A stretch of DNA of 64,000 nucleotides from Gemmobacter lanyuensis (GTDB taxonomy: Bacteria > Pseudomonadota > Alphaproteobacteria > Rhodobacterales > Rhodobacteraceae): assembly GCF_014652355.1 (NCBI RefSeq), contig NZ_BMYQ01000010.1:62001-126000 (forward strand), read 5' to 3'. Of the stretch, positions 8,987 through 18,322 are shown one piece after another (positions within the stretch are counted from its first letter, which is position 1; every line of letters begins with the position of its first letter). The notes under the pieces were generated by a model. It searched no databases. It saw only the letters and a list, made by a program, of their open reading frames with translations, and was not told the origin of the DNA. A program made the translations under genes and the position numbers.

Positions 8987-9803
8987 GATTGCAGCCACCC
9001 AAATCTTTGCCGCCCTCGGCCACCCCGGCCGCCTGTCGGTGTTTCGCATGTTGATGCGCCTCGCCCCGCAAGGCGCACGCCCGACCGAGATCGCCCAGAC
9101 CCTCGGCATGGTGCAGAACACCCTGTCGCATCATCTGGCCGAGCTGGAACGCTGCGGGTTGATCCGGGCAGAACGGCAAGGCCGGTCCCTGTTCTATTCC
9201 GTCGATCTGGCCTGCACCGGGGCCTTGGTTGACTATCTGGTCATGGATTGCTGCCGTGGCCGCCCCGCCCTTTGCCAGACCCACCTTCGGAACCTGATCG
9301 ACATGGATCAAAAATCGTTCAACGTCCTCTTCATCTGTTCGGGCAACTCCGCGCGCTCGGTCTTTGCCGAGGCGCTGCTCCGTGATCTTGGGCAGGGCCA
9401 GTTCCGCGCCTTTTCGGCAGGAACGCGCCCGGGTTCGCAGCTGAACCCCTTCGCGCTGGAGGTGCTGGCCCGCAATGGCCATGACACGTCCGCTCTGCGG
9501 TCAAAGCATCTGTCGGAATTTCAAACCCCGGATGCCCCGAAGATGGATTTTGTCTTTACCGTCTGCGACACCGCCGCGGCCGAAGAATGCCCGCCCTGGC
9601 CCGGACAGCCGATCAGCGGCCATTGGGGGTTGCCCGACCCGGTAAAAGCTACCGGAACCGAGGCAGAAAAGGGGCTGGTTTTCGCGCAGACCTACGCGGC
9701 CCTTCGCCGCCGCATCGCGGCCTTCGTCGCCCTGCCTTTTGCCCAGTTGGACCGGATTGCGCTGCAAGCCTCGGTCGATGACCTCTCCCGCGATCCCGCC
9801 TGA
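8979..9803 (+). CDS. ArsR-ArsC fusion: arsenic-responsive repressor joined to arsenate reductase
   Basis: A 274-residue two-domain protein. Residues 1-100 are an ArsR/SmtB winged helix (recognition helix near [17 protein letters not shown], 41-57) ending in a cysteine group C91, C92, C99 that could bind As(III). Residues 113-250 are a low-molecular-weight phosphatase-type arsenate reductase with the CX5R loop CSGNSARS (C119/120-R126), two further cysteines at 196 and 204 suited to the disulfide relay, and the WGLPDP general-acid loop near 217-221. One protein would thus sense arsenite and make it from arsenate. Either ATG 8979 or ATG 8985 could start it; neither has a clear ribosome binding site. 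GAPDH and ArsJ follow. Confidence 0.9.
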   Translation: MEMIAATQIFAALGHPGRLSVFRMLMRLAPQGARPTEIAQTLGMVQNTLSHHLAELERCGLIRAERQGRSLFYSVDLACTGALVDYLVMDCCRGRPALCQTHLRNLIDMDQKSFNVLFICSGNSARSVFAEALLRDLGQGQFRAFSAGTRPGSQLNPFALEVLARNGHDTSALRSKHLSEFQTPDAPKMDFVFTVCDTAAAEECPPWPGQPISGHWGLPDPVKATGTEAEKGLVFAQTYAALRRRIAAFVALPFAQLDRIALQASVDDLSRDPA

Positions 9804-9814
9804 AGGAACCCGCC

Positions 9815-10825
9815 ATGACACGTATCGCTTTGAACGGCCTCGGCCGCATCGGCAAGCTTGCGCTCCGCGATCTGATCGACACCGGAGCCGGGGGCGAGAT
9901 CGCGCTGATCAATGATCCATCCGGGACGCCCGAACAGCATGCCCTGTTGATGGAATTCGACTCCGTCCATGGCCGCTGGAGGGCCGAGATCGAGCATGAT
10001 GCCGAAAGCCTGACCTTGAATGGCGTGCGGGTCCGGGTGACTTCGGCCAAGCGGATCGAAGATCTTCCCTTGGCCGAGATGGGCATTGACGTGGTGATAG
10101 ACTGCACCGGCGTTTTCAAGACCAAGGCAAAGATCGCACCCTATTTCGCAGCGGGGGTGAAGAAAGTTGTCGTCTCTGCCCCGGTCAAGGACGGCGGCGC
10201 CTTGAACATCGTCTACGGGATCAACCATGACGACTACGACCCCAAGATCCATGATGTGGTGACGGCGGCGTCCTGCACAACCAATTGCCTCGCCCCGGTG
10301 GTCAAGGTGATCCATGACGGCCTCGGCATTCGTCATGGGTCGATCACCACGATCCATGATGTCACCAACACCCAGACCATCGTCGACCGCCCGGCCAAGG
10401 ACATGCGCCGCGCACGGTCGGCACTGATGAACCTGATCCCCACGACAACAGGGTCGGCCACGGCAATCACGCTCATTTATCCAGAGCTCAAGGGTCGCCT
10501 GAACGGCCATGCGGTACGGGTGCCGCTTTTGAATGCCTCGCTCACCGATTGCGTGTTCGAGGTGGAGCGGGCGACAACGGTGGAGGAGGTCAACGCCCTC
10601 TTCCAAGCTGCCACGGATGGCCCCCTGAAAGGCATCCTGGGCTATGAGACACGACCACTTGTGTCCTGTGACTTCACCAATGATCCGCGCTCGTCGATCA
10701 TCGACGCCCCTTCGACAATGGTGATCAATGGCACGCAGGTGAAGATCTTTGCATGGTACGATAATGAATGGGGCTATGCCTGCCGTCTGGCCGACATCGT
10801 CCGCATGGTGTCGGGGTCACTGTGA
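9815..10825 (+). CDS. Glyceraldehyde-3-phosphate dehydrogenase of the ArsJ pathway
   Basis: A 336-residue type I GAPDH. It has the NAD-binding NGLGRIGK at 8-15, the catalytic SCTTNCLAP with Cys about 154, and the phosphate-binding and C-terminal [11 protein letters not shown] blocks. In ars operons this enzyme uses arsenate in place of phosphate and makes 1-arseno-3-phosphoglycerate, which the neighbouring ArsJ exports. It starts 11 bp after arsR-arsC behind GAAGGAACC, and its TGA stop overlaps the GTG start of arsJ, so the two are translationally coupled. A housekeeping role cannot be excluded from the protein alone; the coupling to ArsJ is what points to arsenate. Confidence 0.9.
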   Translation: MTRIALNGLGRIGKLALRDLIDTGAGGEIALINDPSGTPEQHALLMEFDSVHGRWRAEIEHDAESLTLNGVRVRVTSAKRIEDLPLAEMGIDVVIDCTGVFKTKAKIAPYFAAGVKKVVVSAPVKDGGALNIVYGINHDDYDPKIHDVVTAASCTTNCLAPVVKVIHDGLGIRHGSITTIHDVTNTQTIVDRPAKDMRRARSALMNLIPTTTGSATAITLIYPELKGRLNGHAVRVPLLNASLTDCVFEVERATTVEEVNALFQAATDGPLKGILGYETRPLVSCDFTNDPRSSIIDAPSTMVINGTQVKIFAWYDNEWGYACRLADIVRMVSGSL

Positions 10826-12063
10826 ACAGCCAGATCCAGAGCCTGCGTGCCTATGCGGCGGTGACAGCGGCCTATTGGGCCTTCATGCTTTCTGATGGCG
10901 CCTTGCGCATGCTGGTGCTTCTTCATTTCAACGGTCTGGGCTTCAGCCCGGTGCAGCTTGCATGGCTGTTCCTGCTCTATGAACTGGCGGGGATTGTCAC
11001 AAATCTTGCGGCAGGATGGATCGCGGCACGGTTCGGCCTGGCAGTGACGCTGTGGTCAGGGCTGTTGATGCAGATCGTGGCCTTGGTCGGGCTCGCGCAA
11101 CTGGATCCGGGATGGAGCATCGGTGCCTCTGTCGTCTTCGTGATGGCGGTTCAGGGGTTAAGTGGCGTGGCCAAGGACCTTGCCAAGATGTCGTCAAAAT
11201 CGGCGGTCAAACTCTTGGCCCCGAAAGAGGATGGCGGCCTCTTCCGCTGGGTTGCCCTGCTGACCGGATCGAAAAATGCGGTGAAGGGTCTGGGCTTCTT
11301 CCTGGGCGCCGCGCTGTTGGCGCTGGCGGGGTTCCAGGGTGCGGTATGGGGGATGGCGGCGGTCCTTTCGGCGATCCTGATCGGGGTCTGGGCCTTCATG
11401 CCGGCCGGCCTGCCGATGGGCAGGAAGGACGCCAAGCTTTCCTCGATCTGGTCACAGGATGTGCGGGTTAACCGGCTCAGCCTGGCACGCATGTTTCTAT
11501 TCGGGGCGCGCGATGTGTGGTTCGTTGTGGGAATTCCCGTCTATTTTCAGTCGATCCTGTCCGACGGAACCCCCGACAGCCGCCGAGCCGCCTTTTTCAT
11601 CATCGGCAGCTTCATGGCGCTCTGGATCATTGCCTATGGCGCAGTGCAGACTGCGGCACCCAAGCTTTTGGCGACCAAAGGTCGACCCGAGTCTGAAGTC
11701 GTCGCCAGGACCATTGCCTGGGCTGGCTATCTGGTGCCGATCCCCTTTGCGCTGGCACTGGCCACAGGGGCGGCGGGCGCCCCGGCCCTGTGGCTGAGCG
11801 GTCTGCTCGTGATCGGGCTCCTCGCTTTCGGCTTCGTCTTTGCGGTCAACTCCTCGGTCCATTCCTATCTGATCCTCGCATTTTCCCGGGCAGAGCGGGT
11901 GAGCCAGGATGTCGGATTTTACTACATGGCGAATGCAGCCGGACGGCTGATGGGCACGCTCTTGTCGGGCGTCAGCTATCAACTGGGCGGTCTGCCGCTC
12001 TGCCTTGGAACCGCAGGGGTGATGGCCGCCTTGAACTGGCTTGCCGCACGCCGCCTGGCCTGA
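10822..12063 (+). CDS. arsJ: Organoarsenical efflux permease ArsJ
   Basis: A 413-residue major-facilitator-family membrane protein with about 11-12 hydrophobic segments. The N-terminus [24 protein letters not shown] and the block [19 protein letters not shown] match ArsJ proteins. It exports 1-arseno-3-phosphoglycerate made by the GAPDH upstream; the product breaks down outside to arsenate. The start is the GTG at 10822, which overlaps the GAPDH stop as GTGA. Together with GAPDH it gives arsenate resistance that needs neither reduction nor an arsenite pump. It is the last gene of the plus-strand ars unit. Confidence 0.9.
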   Translation: MNSQIQSLRAYAAVTAAYWAFMLSDGALRMLVLLHFNGLGFSPVQLAWLFLLYELAGIVTNLAAGWIAARFGLAVTLWSGLLMQIVALVGLAQLDPGWSIGASVVFVMAVQGLSGVAKDLAKMSSKSAVKLLAPKEDGGLFRWVALLTGSKNAVKGLGFFLGAALLALAGFQGAVWGMAAVLSAILIGVWAFMPAGLPMGRKDAKLSSIWSQDVRVNRLSLARMFLFGARDVWFVVGIPVYFQSILSDGTPDSRRAAFFIIGSFMALWIIAYGAVQTAAPKLLATKGRPESEVVARTIAWAGYLVPIPFALALATGAAGAPALWLSGLLVIGLLAFGFVFAVNSSVHSYLILAFSRAERVSQDVGFYYMANAAGRLMGTLLSGVSYQLGGLPLCLGTAGVMAALNWLAARRLA

Positions 12064-12195
12064 GCCACTGCACCACCCCACCTTGCGCGGCCTGACCGCC
12101 CCCCGGTAACAGGCCCGAAACGGGATGAGGCGGGGGGCATGACAGGCAGTTTCGCGGAGCAGGCCAGTGCAGGTCAGAGGTGTAAAAGTGAAACC

Positions 12196-13200
12196 TCAGC
12201 CCCTTGCGGCCATTTTGTCGCGCCGCCGTTTCATGCGTTGTTCCAGCACGGCATCCGAGGCAGCCGTCCCGTCGTGATAGGTGCCAAAGATCTTGTCCAG
12301 CGGCACTGTCCCGTCGCCATAATTCACCTCGAAATACTTGTGGTGCAGGTAGTGATTGTAGGTGTGGGTATCCATCAGCTTTTCATCCCCCAGCACGATC
12401 TTGTCGAAGCCGATATGACCGACGATCGAACCCAGCCCCGAAAGCTGCAGGTGATAGAGCGCAAAGAGCGGGTGGGCCGGCACCAGTAAATAGAGCAGCG
12501 AGCTGGAAAAGAAGAGAAGCTGTTCCACCGGATGCATCGACAAGGAGGACCAGGGGCTCGGGTTGACCGAGTTGTGGTGGACCGAATGGATGTGCTTGTA
12601 GAACCAGGGCCAGTGCAGCGGGCGGTGGATGCAGTAGAAATGGAATTCATGCCAGATTGGCACCGCTAGCCACAGCAGGACGAACCAGACCGGATGTGCG
12701 GAAAGGCTGCTCCAGGCGCCGATGCCATTGGCATAGCACCACAGGATCATCACCTCATAGGCGGTCCAGATCGGCACGCCCGTGGTGAAGGTGCGGATCG
12801 CGCCATCGATCGTCTGGGATTTGAACATGAAGACATCCGACTTGTTCTCGGACGGCCAGCGATGGTTGTATTTGAACTGGTTGCCCTGCTTGCGAAGCAC
12901 ATAGAGCCGAAGCTCCATCGCGCCGAAAAAGATCAGCACGGCCAGGGCATTGCGCCCCAGCAGCAACAGCACCCAACCCGGCGAAAGCGTGGCCAGCGTC
13001 TCCAGATCGGGCGTAAGGTAAACCCAATAGACCGTCGCCAGCCCCATGAACGCCAGGTTCCACGGCAGGAAATATCCATTCACGAAGGCGAAGATCTCGG
13101 CCGCCGACCAGGGCAAACGGTAGATGGGCGCAATCTTCAACGGTGTCTTCGGGGTCCAATCGCCGCGCTTGTTTCGGGTTCCGTATTTCAGATCATCCAT
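12196..13200 (-). CDS. Sterol desaturase / fatty acid hydroxylase family membrane protein (module 2)
   Basis: A 334-residue integral membrane protein with four or more hydrophobic helices and the histidine clusters of membrane di-iron hydroxylases: WHEFHFYCIHRPLHW near 190, HSVHHNS near 210 and HYLHHKYF near 290. Such enzymes insert or use oxygen on C-H bonds and need an electron donor. The start at 13200 (MDDLKYGTRNKRGDWTP) is chosen by alignment with its paralogue at 37776-38798, which begins MDDLKFGTRDKRGNWTP. It is last in module 2, 8 bp after the isomerase gene. Its setting among polyol dehydrogenases suggests a small polar substrate rather than a sterol; that is inference. Confidence 0.85.
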   Translation of the reverse strand: MDDLKYGTRNKRGDWTPKTPLKIAPIYRLPWSAAEIFAFVNGYFLPWNLAFMGLATVYWVYLTPDLETLATLSPGWVLLLLGRNALAVLIFFGAMELRLYVLRKQGNQFKYNHRWPSENKSDVFMFKSQTIDGAIRTFTTGVPIWTAYEVMILWCYANGIGAWSSLSAHPVWFVLLWLAVPIWHEFHFYCIHRPLHWPWFYKHIHSVHHNSVNPSPWSSLSMHPVEQLLFFSSSLLYLLVPAHPLFALYHLQLSGLGSIVGHIGFDKIVLGDEKLMDTHTYNHYLHHKYFEVNYGDGTVPLDKIFGTYHDGTAASDAVLEQRMKRRRDKMAARG

Positions 13201-13208
13201 CCCCGCGC

Positions 13209-14111
13209 TCACTTCTGCCAATAGGTGTCGATGTAGCGTTGCATCTCGGCGCGCATGAAGCGGCCGGATTGGTCGGCCCTGTCTTCCCAGGCGAAGACGC
13301 AGGCCGTCATGATCCCGTCAAAGCCGATCTCGGCCAGCGTGCCGAAGAAATCGTCCCAGGGCACCTCGCCCTGACCGATGTTCAGATGCTGATGCACGCG
13401 CGCCTGCGTGCCCGGCGGGTTGAGGATATAGCGCAACCCCGAGCTGGCCTTGTGGTTGAACGTGTCCCCGACATGGACATGGGCCAGCACATCGGCACAT
13501 TCCCGCAGCATGGCGCGCGTGTCATCGCCAAAATAGAAGGTATGCGGCGCGCAGTAGAGGAATTTGACCCGCGGCGAATTCACGGTGCGGATCAGATCGA
13601 CAGCAGGTTGCAGGGTTTCGACCCAATCCTCGGGATGGGGTTCGATATGCAGGTTGATGCCCTCGCGCTCCAGCAGGGGCACCAGCTCTTCCATCGACCG
13701 CCACCAAGCCTCTTCGCAGGTTTCGATCATGCTTCCGGTGTTGCAGCAGTAGCAGGACCCCTTGTCCGGGTGCGGCCCGCGCCCGAATTCGGAGTTCATG
13801 GTATCGACCTCCAACTCGACCGCGATCTCAATGGCACGTTTCCAGTGGCGGACGGCGGCCTGGCGTTCGGCCTCGTCATTCGAGGCCCAGCGATACATCG
13901 GCAGCAGCGAGGCGATCTTCACATTCTCGGCCGCCAGCGCCGCGCGGAAATCGCGGATGCGGTCAGGAAAGACGCGCGGCGCCTTGAACCACTCCAGAAA
14001 ATCGGCGCGGGGCGAAAGCTCGATCCAGTCATAGCCCAGCTCGCGCACCTTGCGGGGCAGAGCGACCAGGCTCAGATGGCGGTGCATGAACGGGTCCAGG
14101 GCGATACGCAT
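13209..14111 (-). CDS. Sugar phosphate isomerase/epimerase-like TIM barrel (module 2)
   Basis: A 300-residue xylose-isomerase-like TIM barrel. Likely metal ligands are Glu and His in NLHIEPHPEDW (about 152-162), Cys/His in FLYCAPHTFYFGDD and His in HVHVGDTFNHK near 215-225. A cysteine-rich loop GSCYCCNTG near 118-126 is unusual for the family. The short FDGIMTACVFAWEDRADQSG block near the end resembles annotated isomerases in inositol-like operons. It sits 13 bp after the Gfo/Idh/MocA gene and 8 bp before the membrane hydroxylase gene, so it probably isomerises or dehydrates the keto product of that dehydrogenase. Confidence 0.82.
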   Translation of the reverse strand: MRIALDPFMHRHLSLVALPRKVRELGYDWIELSPRADFLEWFKAPRVFPDRIRDFRAALAAENVKIASLLPMYRWASNDEAERQAAVRHWKRAIEIAVELEVDTMNSEFGRGPHPDKGSCYCCNTGSMIETCEEAWWRSMEELVPLLEREGINLHIEPHPEDWVETLQPAVDLIRTVNSPRVKFLYCAPHTFYFGDDTRAMLRECADVLAHVHVGDTFNHKASSGLRYILNPPGTQARVHQHLNIGQGEVPWDDFFGTLAEIGFDGIMTACVFAWEDRADQSGRFMRAEMQRYIDTYWQK

Positions 14112-14124
14112 CTTTTCCCCCCGT

Positions 14125-15306
14125 TCAGCTCAGCGGAACCCAGCTGCCGCCAGCTTCATGGCTGTCGGCGGCCGAATTGATGAAGCGCACCCCGCGCGAT
14201 CCGGTGTGAATGTCGGGCAGGTTCAGCAGCCCCTCGGGCACGGCTTCGCCTTTGCGGCGCGCGGCCACGGCGATGGCGATTTCACGGTAAAGACTGCCCC
14301 AGGCATCCGAGAGGGATTCGCCATGCCCCCGCGGCAGCAGGACCATGCGTTCGGCGGCAGGCACGACACCCGCCCCATGGCCGCGGACGATGATCTGTTC
14401 GGGCGCATTGAGGGGGGTGTAGCGCAGGGTTTCGGGGAATTCCTGATCCCACTGCAACCCGCCCTTGTCGCCATAGATGCGGAAGCGCAGGGCGCAGTAA
14501 TTGCCGGGGGCGGCCTGAGTGATCCACATGGCCGCGGGCGCGCCATTGGCCAGCCGCAGGTTCAGGAAGGCGGTATCCTCCATCGCCTTCGGGGCGCCGC
14601 AGACGTGAAAATCGGCGCGTAGATGGGTGACCGTCTGCCCGGTCACAAACTCCAGCATCTGGAAGGCATGCGACCCGATATCTCCCGTGGCCGAAGCCCG
14701 CCCGATCCGCGCGGGATCGCGTCGCCAGGCCAGGCTTTTGGAGTTCGGGTCATCCGGCCCCGTCGCCCAATCCTGCGCGTATTCGACCTGAGCCTGCCGC
14801 ACAGTGCCGATCGCCCCGGCGCGGATCATCTCCTGCGCCTGACGGGCCATCGGGTGGTAGGGATAGGGGTGTGTCACGGCGAAGACGACGCCTGTTTCGC
14901 GCTGACGCTGTTCCAGCGCCAGACAGTCTTCCCGCGAAAGGGTCATGGGTTTGTCGCAGATGATGTCGATCCCCACATCCATGAAGGCTTCGGCGATCAT
15001 GCGGTGCGACCAGTTCGGGGTGCAGATGGCCACGGCCTCGATCCCGTCGGGGCGGGCGGCCTCGGCGCGGGCCATTTCGCGCCAGTCGTCATAGATGCGA
15101 TCCTCGGCCAGCATCCAGTCGCGCCCCGAGCTGCGCGCCGTTTCCGGGTCCGACGACAGCGCCCCCGCCACCAGATCCCAGCGGTTCGAAAGCCGCGCCC
15201 CCGACCAGTGCCACTGCCCCACAAGGGCGCCACGCCCACCCCCGACAATGCCGAGGCGCAGCCTGCGTTCTGCGGGCGGATAGAATTCAGTTCCGGCAAG
15301 ACCCAT
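14125..15306 (-). CDS. Gfo/Idh/MocA family oxidoreductase (module 2)
   Basis: A 393-residue NAD(P)-dependent dehydrogenase. Rossmann motif GIVGGGRGALVG is near residue 23, CDKPMTLS supplies the conserved Lys-Pro, and GDIGSHAFQMLEFVTG carries the catalytic Asp/His. It is about 60 residues longer than IolG, with extra sequence at both ends. The start at 15306 (MGLAGTEFYPPAERRLRLGIVGGG) keeps a family-like N-terminus; the frame is open further upstream but there it only reads across the ATPase gene. It likely oxidises a ring polyol or sugar brought in by the transporter genes upstream. Confidence 0.85.
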   Translation of the reverse strand: MGLAGTEFYPPAERRLRLGIVGGGRGALVGQWHWSGARLSNRWDLVAGALSSDPETARSSGRDWMLAEDRIYDDWREMARAEAARPDGIEAVAICTPNWSHRMIAEAFMDVGIDIICDKPMTLSREDCLALEQRQRETGVVFAVTHPYPYHPMARQAQEMIRAGAIGTVRQAQVEYAQDWATGPDDPNSKSLAWRRDPARIGRASATGDIGSHAFQMLEFVTGQTVTHLRADFHVCGAPKAMEDTAFLNLRLANGAPAAMWITQAAPGNYCALRFRIYGDKGGLQWDQEFPETLRYTPLNAPEQIIVRGHGAGVVPAAERMVLLPRGHGESLSDAWGSLYREIAIAVAARRKGEAVPEGLLNLPDIHTGSRGVRFINSAADSHEAGGSWVPLS

Positions 15307-15347
15307 TGAAATACCAAGTCCATCTGATTGCGATTGAAGGGAAAAGG

Positions 15348-15363
15348 GCGGCCTTTCGGCCGC
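15348..15363 (-). terminator. Intrinsic-terminator-like hairpin after module 2 ATPase
   Basis: GCGGCC and GGCCGC arms with a 4-base loop are followed, on the minus strand, by CCTTTTCCC. It lies between the ATPase stop and the oxidoreductase start, so transcription of the catabolic genes may be partly attenuated relative to the transporter. Confidence 0.55.
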
Positions 15364-15365
15364 GC

Positions 15366-16169
15366 TCAGGTGCGGATGACGTGATCCGTCACCTCTTCGA
15401 TGGTGGTGTCTTCCTTGCGCGCCTCGAAGACCTTGGTGCCGTGGCTCATCACCACGAAGCGGTCGCAAACCTGGAAGGCGTGATAGAGGTTGTGCGTAAC
15501 CAGAACACTTGAGGTGCCCTCGCGCTTGAGATCGCGGACATAGGCCAGCAGATGTTCGGTTTCGCGCACCGACAGCGCCGAGGTCGGTTCATCCAGCAGC
15601 AGGATATTGCGCTTGAAATGCACCGCCCGCGCGATGGCCACGGCCTGTTTCTGGCCGCCAGAGAGAAAGCCCACCTCCTTGTCCGGGTTGTCGATGCCGG
15701 AAATCTGCACCGCGCTGCCCAGGATCTGGATCGCCACCTCCTGCATGCGGCGATGATCCATGAACCCCCAGCGGTTCACGAGTTCCCGCCCCAGAAAGAT
15801 GTTGCGCGTGATCGACATGGAATCGACAAGGGCGATGTCCTGATAGATCGTCTCGATCCCCGCCGCCTCGGAGTCTGATCGGTTGCGGATCTCGGTGCGC
15901 TTTCCGTTCACATAGATCTCGCCCGAGGTCGGCGGGTTGATCCCCGAGATCATCTTCACCAGCGTCGATTTCCCGGCGCCGTTGTCGCCCAGAAGACCCA
16001 CCACCTCATTGCGGCCGATGTGGAAATTCATGTTGTCGAGCGCGGTGAAAGACCCGTAGCGCTTGCAGATGTTACGCATCTCGTAAAGCGGGGTCTCGGT
16101 CGGGACCAGGCCAGCACCGGGATGGCCTGCAAGGCCGGCGGGGCGCAGCGGTTCGGTATGCACAGTCAT
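15366..16169 (-). CDS. Sugar ABC transporter ATP-binding protein (module 2)
   Basis: A 267-residue single-domain ATPase. It has Walker [10 protein letters not shown] near 65, Q-loop IYQDIALVDSMS, signature LSGGQKQ, Walker [13 protein letters not shown] and a switch histidine in VTHNLYH. About 25 extra residues precede the first strand (LYEMRNICKRYG). ATG 16169 lies 5 bases after GGAGG and is preferred to the ATG at 16181 that overlaps the permease stop as TAATG. It energises uptake through the module 2 permease. Confidence 0.92.
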   Translation of the reverse strand: MTVHTEPLRPAGLAGHPGAGLVPTETPLYEMRNICKRYGSFTALDNMNFHIGRNEVVGLLGDNGAGKSTLVKMISGINPPTSGEIYVNGKRTEIRNRSDSEAAGIETIYQDIALVDSMSITRNIFLGRELVNRWGFMDHRRMQEVAIQILGSAVQISGIDNPDKEVGFLSGGQKQAVAIARAVHFKRNILLLDEPTSALSVRETEHLLAYVRDLKREGTSSVLVTHNLYHAFQVCDRFVVMSHGTKVFEARKEDTTIEEVTDHVIRT

Positions 16170-16180
16170 TCGGGCCTCCA

Positions 16181-17266
16181 TTACGCCCTGCCACGGCGGA
16201 TTGCGGTGTTCATGACGACGGCGATGACGATCAGCGCACCGACGAACATGTCGAAGTAGAAGGCGGGGGCGCGCAAAAGAAGCAGCACGTCCTGAATGGT
16301 GAAGACGAGCGCGGTGCCCAGCACGATCCCGAGGATCGAGCCCCGGCCCCCGTTCAGGGCAAAGCCGCCGATGACGCAGGCCGCGATGGTCTGCAGCTCC
16401 ATCCCCAGGCCGCCGCCCGGCTGGATCGACCCCACGCGGGTCGCCGCGATCACGCCCGACAGTGCCGCCATGAAGCCCGCGATGGCAAAGGCGATGGCCT
16501 TGGTGCGGTTGGGATTGATGCCGATGGCCACGGCCGCGTTGCGGTTGCCCCCCACGGCGTAGAAGTGGTTCCCCAGCCGGTGATGATGCAGCAGGAAATA
16601 GAACAGCAGCGCAAAGGCCAGGAACCAGATCATCGAGGCATGGATGATCCCCAGCCCGCCACCGAAAAGGGTGGCAAAGGGCTCGGTCGGCTTGAAGCGC
16701 AGCGCCGAGGCGCCATGCACCAGCAGCGTCGTGCCCTTCCACAGCAGCATGCCGCCCAGCGTGGTAATGAAGGACGGGATATTGAAGCGCAGCGTGACGA
16801 AGGCATGCAACAGCCCGATCGCCACCCCGAGTGTCAGCGCCACGGCCATCGCCGCGAAGGGGGCAAGGGCGCTATGCGGGTCCATGCCGATATCGCCCAG
16901 CATGGCATTGGCCAGATTGGCGCAGACGATCGACAGCAGCGAATAGACCGCCCCGACCGACAGGTCATATTCCCCCGCCACCATCAGCACCCCGACGCCA
17001 AGCGCCATGATGCCGGGCACCGCGATGGATTTGAGCAGAACCGACAGGTTCGCTGGAAGGAGGTAGCGAAAGCTTTCAGGAAAGAGCAAGGCGCCGATGA
17101 TGCAGCAGAGCTGCACCAGAACGAACATGACCGCGATCCCGCCTTCGGGGCGGTCACGGACCCAGTCCATGACCTTGACGGTAAGCGGTCGTTTGGCGCG
17201 GTCCGAAACGGCGCGGCGGATGTGATCGGATTGCGAATGGATAGGGTCGGAATGGGCTGCTGTCAT
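16181..17266 (-). CDS. Sugar ABC transporter permease (module 2)
   Basis: A 361-residue CUT2-type inner-membrane permease. A soluble N-terminal stretch of about 40 residues precedes the first helix (GGIAVMFVLVQLCCIIGALL). The conserved VAGEYDLSVGAVYSL block and the C-terminal GGFALNGGRGSILGIVLG block mark the family. The start at 17266 follows AGGTGAG; an in-frame ATG farther upstream lies inside the hairpin region after the binding-protein gene. The stop codon overlaps or abuts the ATPase gene start, consistent with coupled translation. Confidence 0.92.
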   Translation of the reverse strand: MTAAHSDPIHSQSDHIRRAVSDRAKRPLTVKVMDWVRDRPEGGIAVMFVLVQLCCIIGALLFPESFRYLLPANLSVLLKSIAVPGIMALGVGVLMVAGEYDLSVGAVYSLLSIVCANLANAMLGDIGMDPHSALAPFAAMAVALTLGVAIGLLHAFVTLRFNIPSFITTLGGMLLWKGTTLLVHGASALRFKPTEPFATLFGGGLGIIHASMIWFLAFALLFYFLLHHHRLGNHFYAVGGNRNAAVAIGINPNRTKAIAFAIAGFMAALSGVIAATRVGSIQPGGGLGMELQTIAACVIGGFALNGGRGSILGIVLGTALVFTIQDVLLLLRAPAFYFDMFVGALIVIAVVMNTAIRRGRA

Positions 17267-17293
17267 CTGGCTCACCTGCGTGGGTCTGGTGGA

Positions 17294-17326
17294 GGGGCGC
17301 CGCCGCGCAAACCGTCGCGGCACCCC
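17294..17326 (-). terminator. GC-rich hairpin after module 2 binding-protein gene
   Basis: A stem of about 10 pairs (GGGGTGCCGC on the minus strand with its partner, one T-G pair) and a roughly 13-base loop lie between binding-protein and permease genes. There is no T tract. Its position equals the hairpins in modules 1 and 3. Confidence 0.45.
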
Positions 17327-17341
17327 GTGATGAAGGGGCGG

Positions 17342-18322
17342 TCAGCGGACCGGACCGGCCCATTCAACGGCCTTTTCAAAGTTGGACTTGTCGATCAGCC
17401 CCGTGCCGCCGGTGTCCATCTCGGACGGGTAGAGCCCGTATTTGAGATTGAGCGCGAGCTGGGTCACCGCGTAATAGCCTTGGCTGTAGGGTTGCTGGTC
17501 GACGGTGGCCGTCAGCTCGCCGTTCTTGATGTTTTCAAGGATCTCGGACGACACATCGAAACCACCCGCCGGGATCGACATCCCCGCATCGCGGATCGCC
17601 TGCACCGCCTGGCTGGTCGGGGTCTGGCCCAGACCGATCACCGCAGCCGTATCGGGATGACCCAGCAGATACTGCGTCATGAGGTTGAGCGCCTGTGCAT
17701 GGTCATTCCCCGTCCCGAGGATTTCCGAGGTGGCCCCGATTTCATCCAGCGCCTTCTGCACCCCGGCATGACGTTCGACGGCATAGGTGGCCTGCGGCGC
17801 CTCGACCGGGGTGAAGACGACATCCCCCTTTTTCAGGCCGTGTTCCGCGATCATGCGCTTGCCCAGCACATAGCCCGCATCAACGAAATTCTGCCCCATG
17901 AAGGCCATGCGGCAGGTCGAACCCGGCGCCCCGTGGCGTGAATCATCAATGTTGAAGGTGACGACCGGGATCCCCTCGTTCATCGCCTTGCAGAGAACAT
18001 CGATATAGGCGTTGTCATCGGCGATGTTCACGGCGATGGCACTGACCTTGTTCGCAATCCCGGTTTCAAGAATGCCAAGCTGGTGCTGTTGGTCCTCTTC
18101 GCCAAATTGCACGTCGATGTTCACACCCTGCTGAAGTGCGGCATCCTTGGCGCCGTTCACCACCGCCTCGAAGAACGGGTTGGACGACTGCGACCACGGC
18201 ACGAATAGGATGTTGATATGGGACCAGTCCTTTTCCTGGGTTTGGGCAAAGCTTGCCCCCGCCCCCAGAACCAAGGTTGTCGCGGCGGCCAATGCGGCGG
18301 TCTTGAACTTGTTCAGGCTCAC
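17342..18322 (-). CDS. Periplasmic sugar-binding protein (module 2)
   Basis: A 326-residue ribose-type substrate-binding protein with a Sec signal peptide of 26 residues (cleavage after GASFA). The mature N-terminal strand INILFVPWSQSSNPFFEAVVNGAKDA carries the usual ligand-binding aromatic positions, and GGFDVSSEILENIKNGELTATVDQQPYSQGYYAV is the canonical C-terminal ligand loop. The start is a GTG 6 bases after GGGAGG. It is the first gene of module 2 and faces an AT-rich promoter region. The ligand is probably a sugar or cyclic polyol; it cannot be named. Confidence 0.92.
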   Translation of the reverse strand: MSLNKFKTAALAAATTLVLGAGASFAQTQEKDWSHINILFVPWSQSSNPFFEAVVNGAKDAALQQGVNIDVQFGEEDQQHQLGILETGIANKVSAIAVNIADDNAYIDVLCKAMNEGIPVVTFNIDDSRHGAPGSTCRMAFMGQNFVDAGYVLGKRMIAEHGLKKGDVVFTPVEAPQATYAVERHAGVQKALDEIGATSEILGTGNDHAQALNLMTQYLLGHPDTAAVIGLGQTPTSQAVQAIRDAGMSIPAGGFDVSSEILENIKNGELTATVDQQPYSQGYYAVTQLALNLKYGLYPSEMDTGGTGLIDKSNFEKAVEWAGPVR

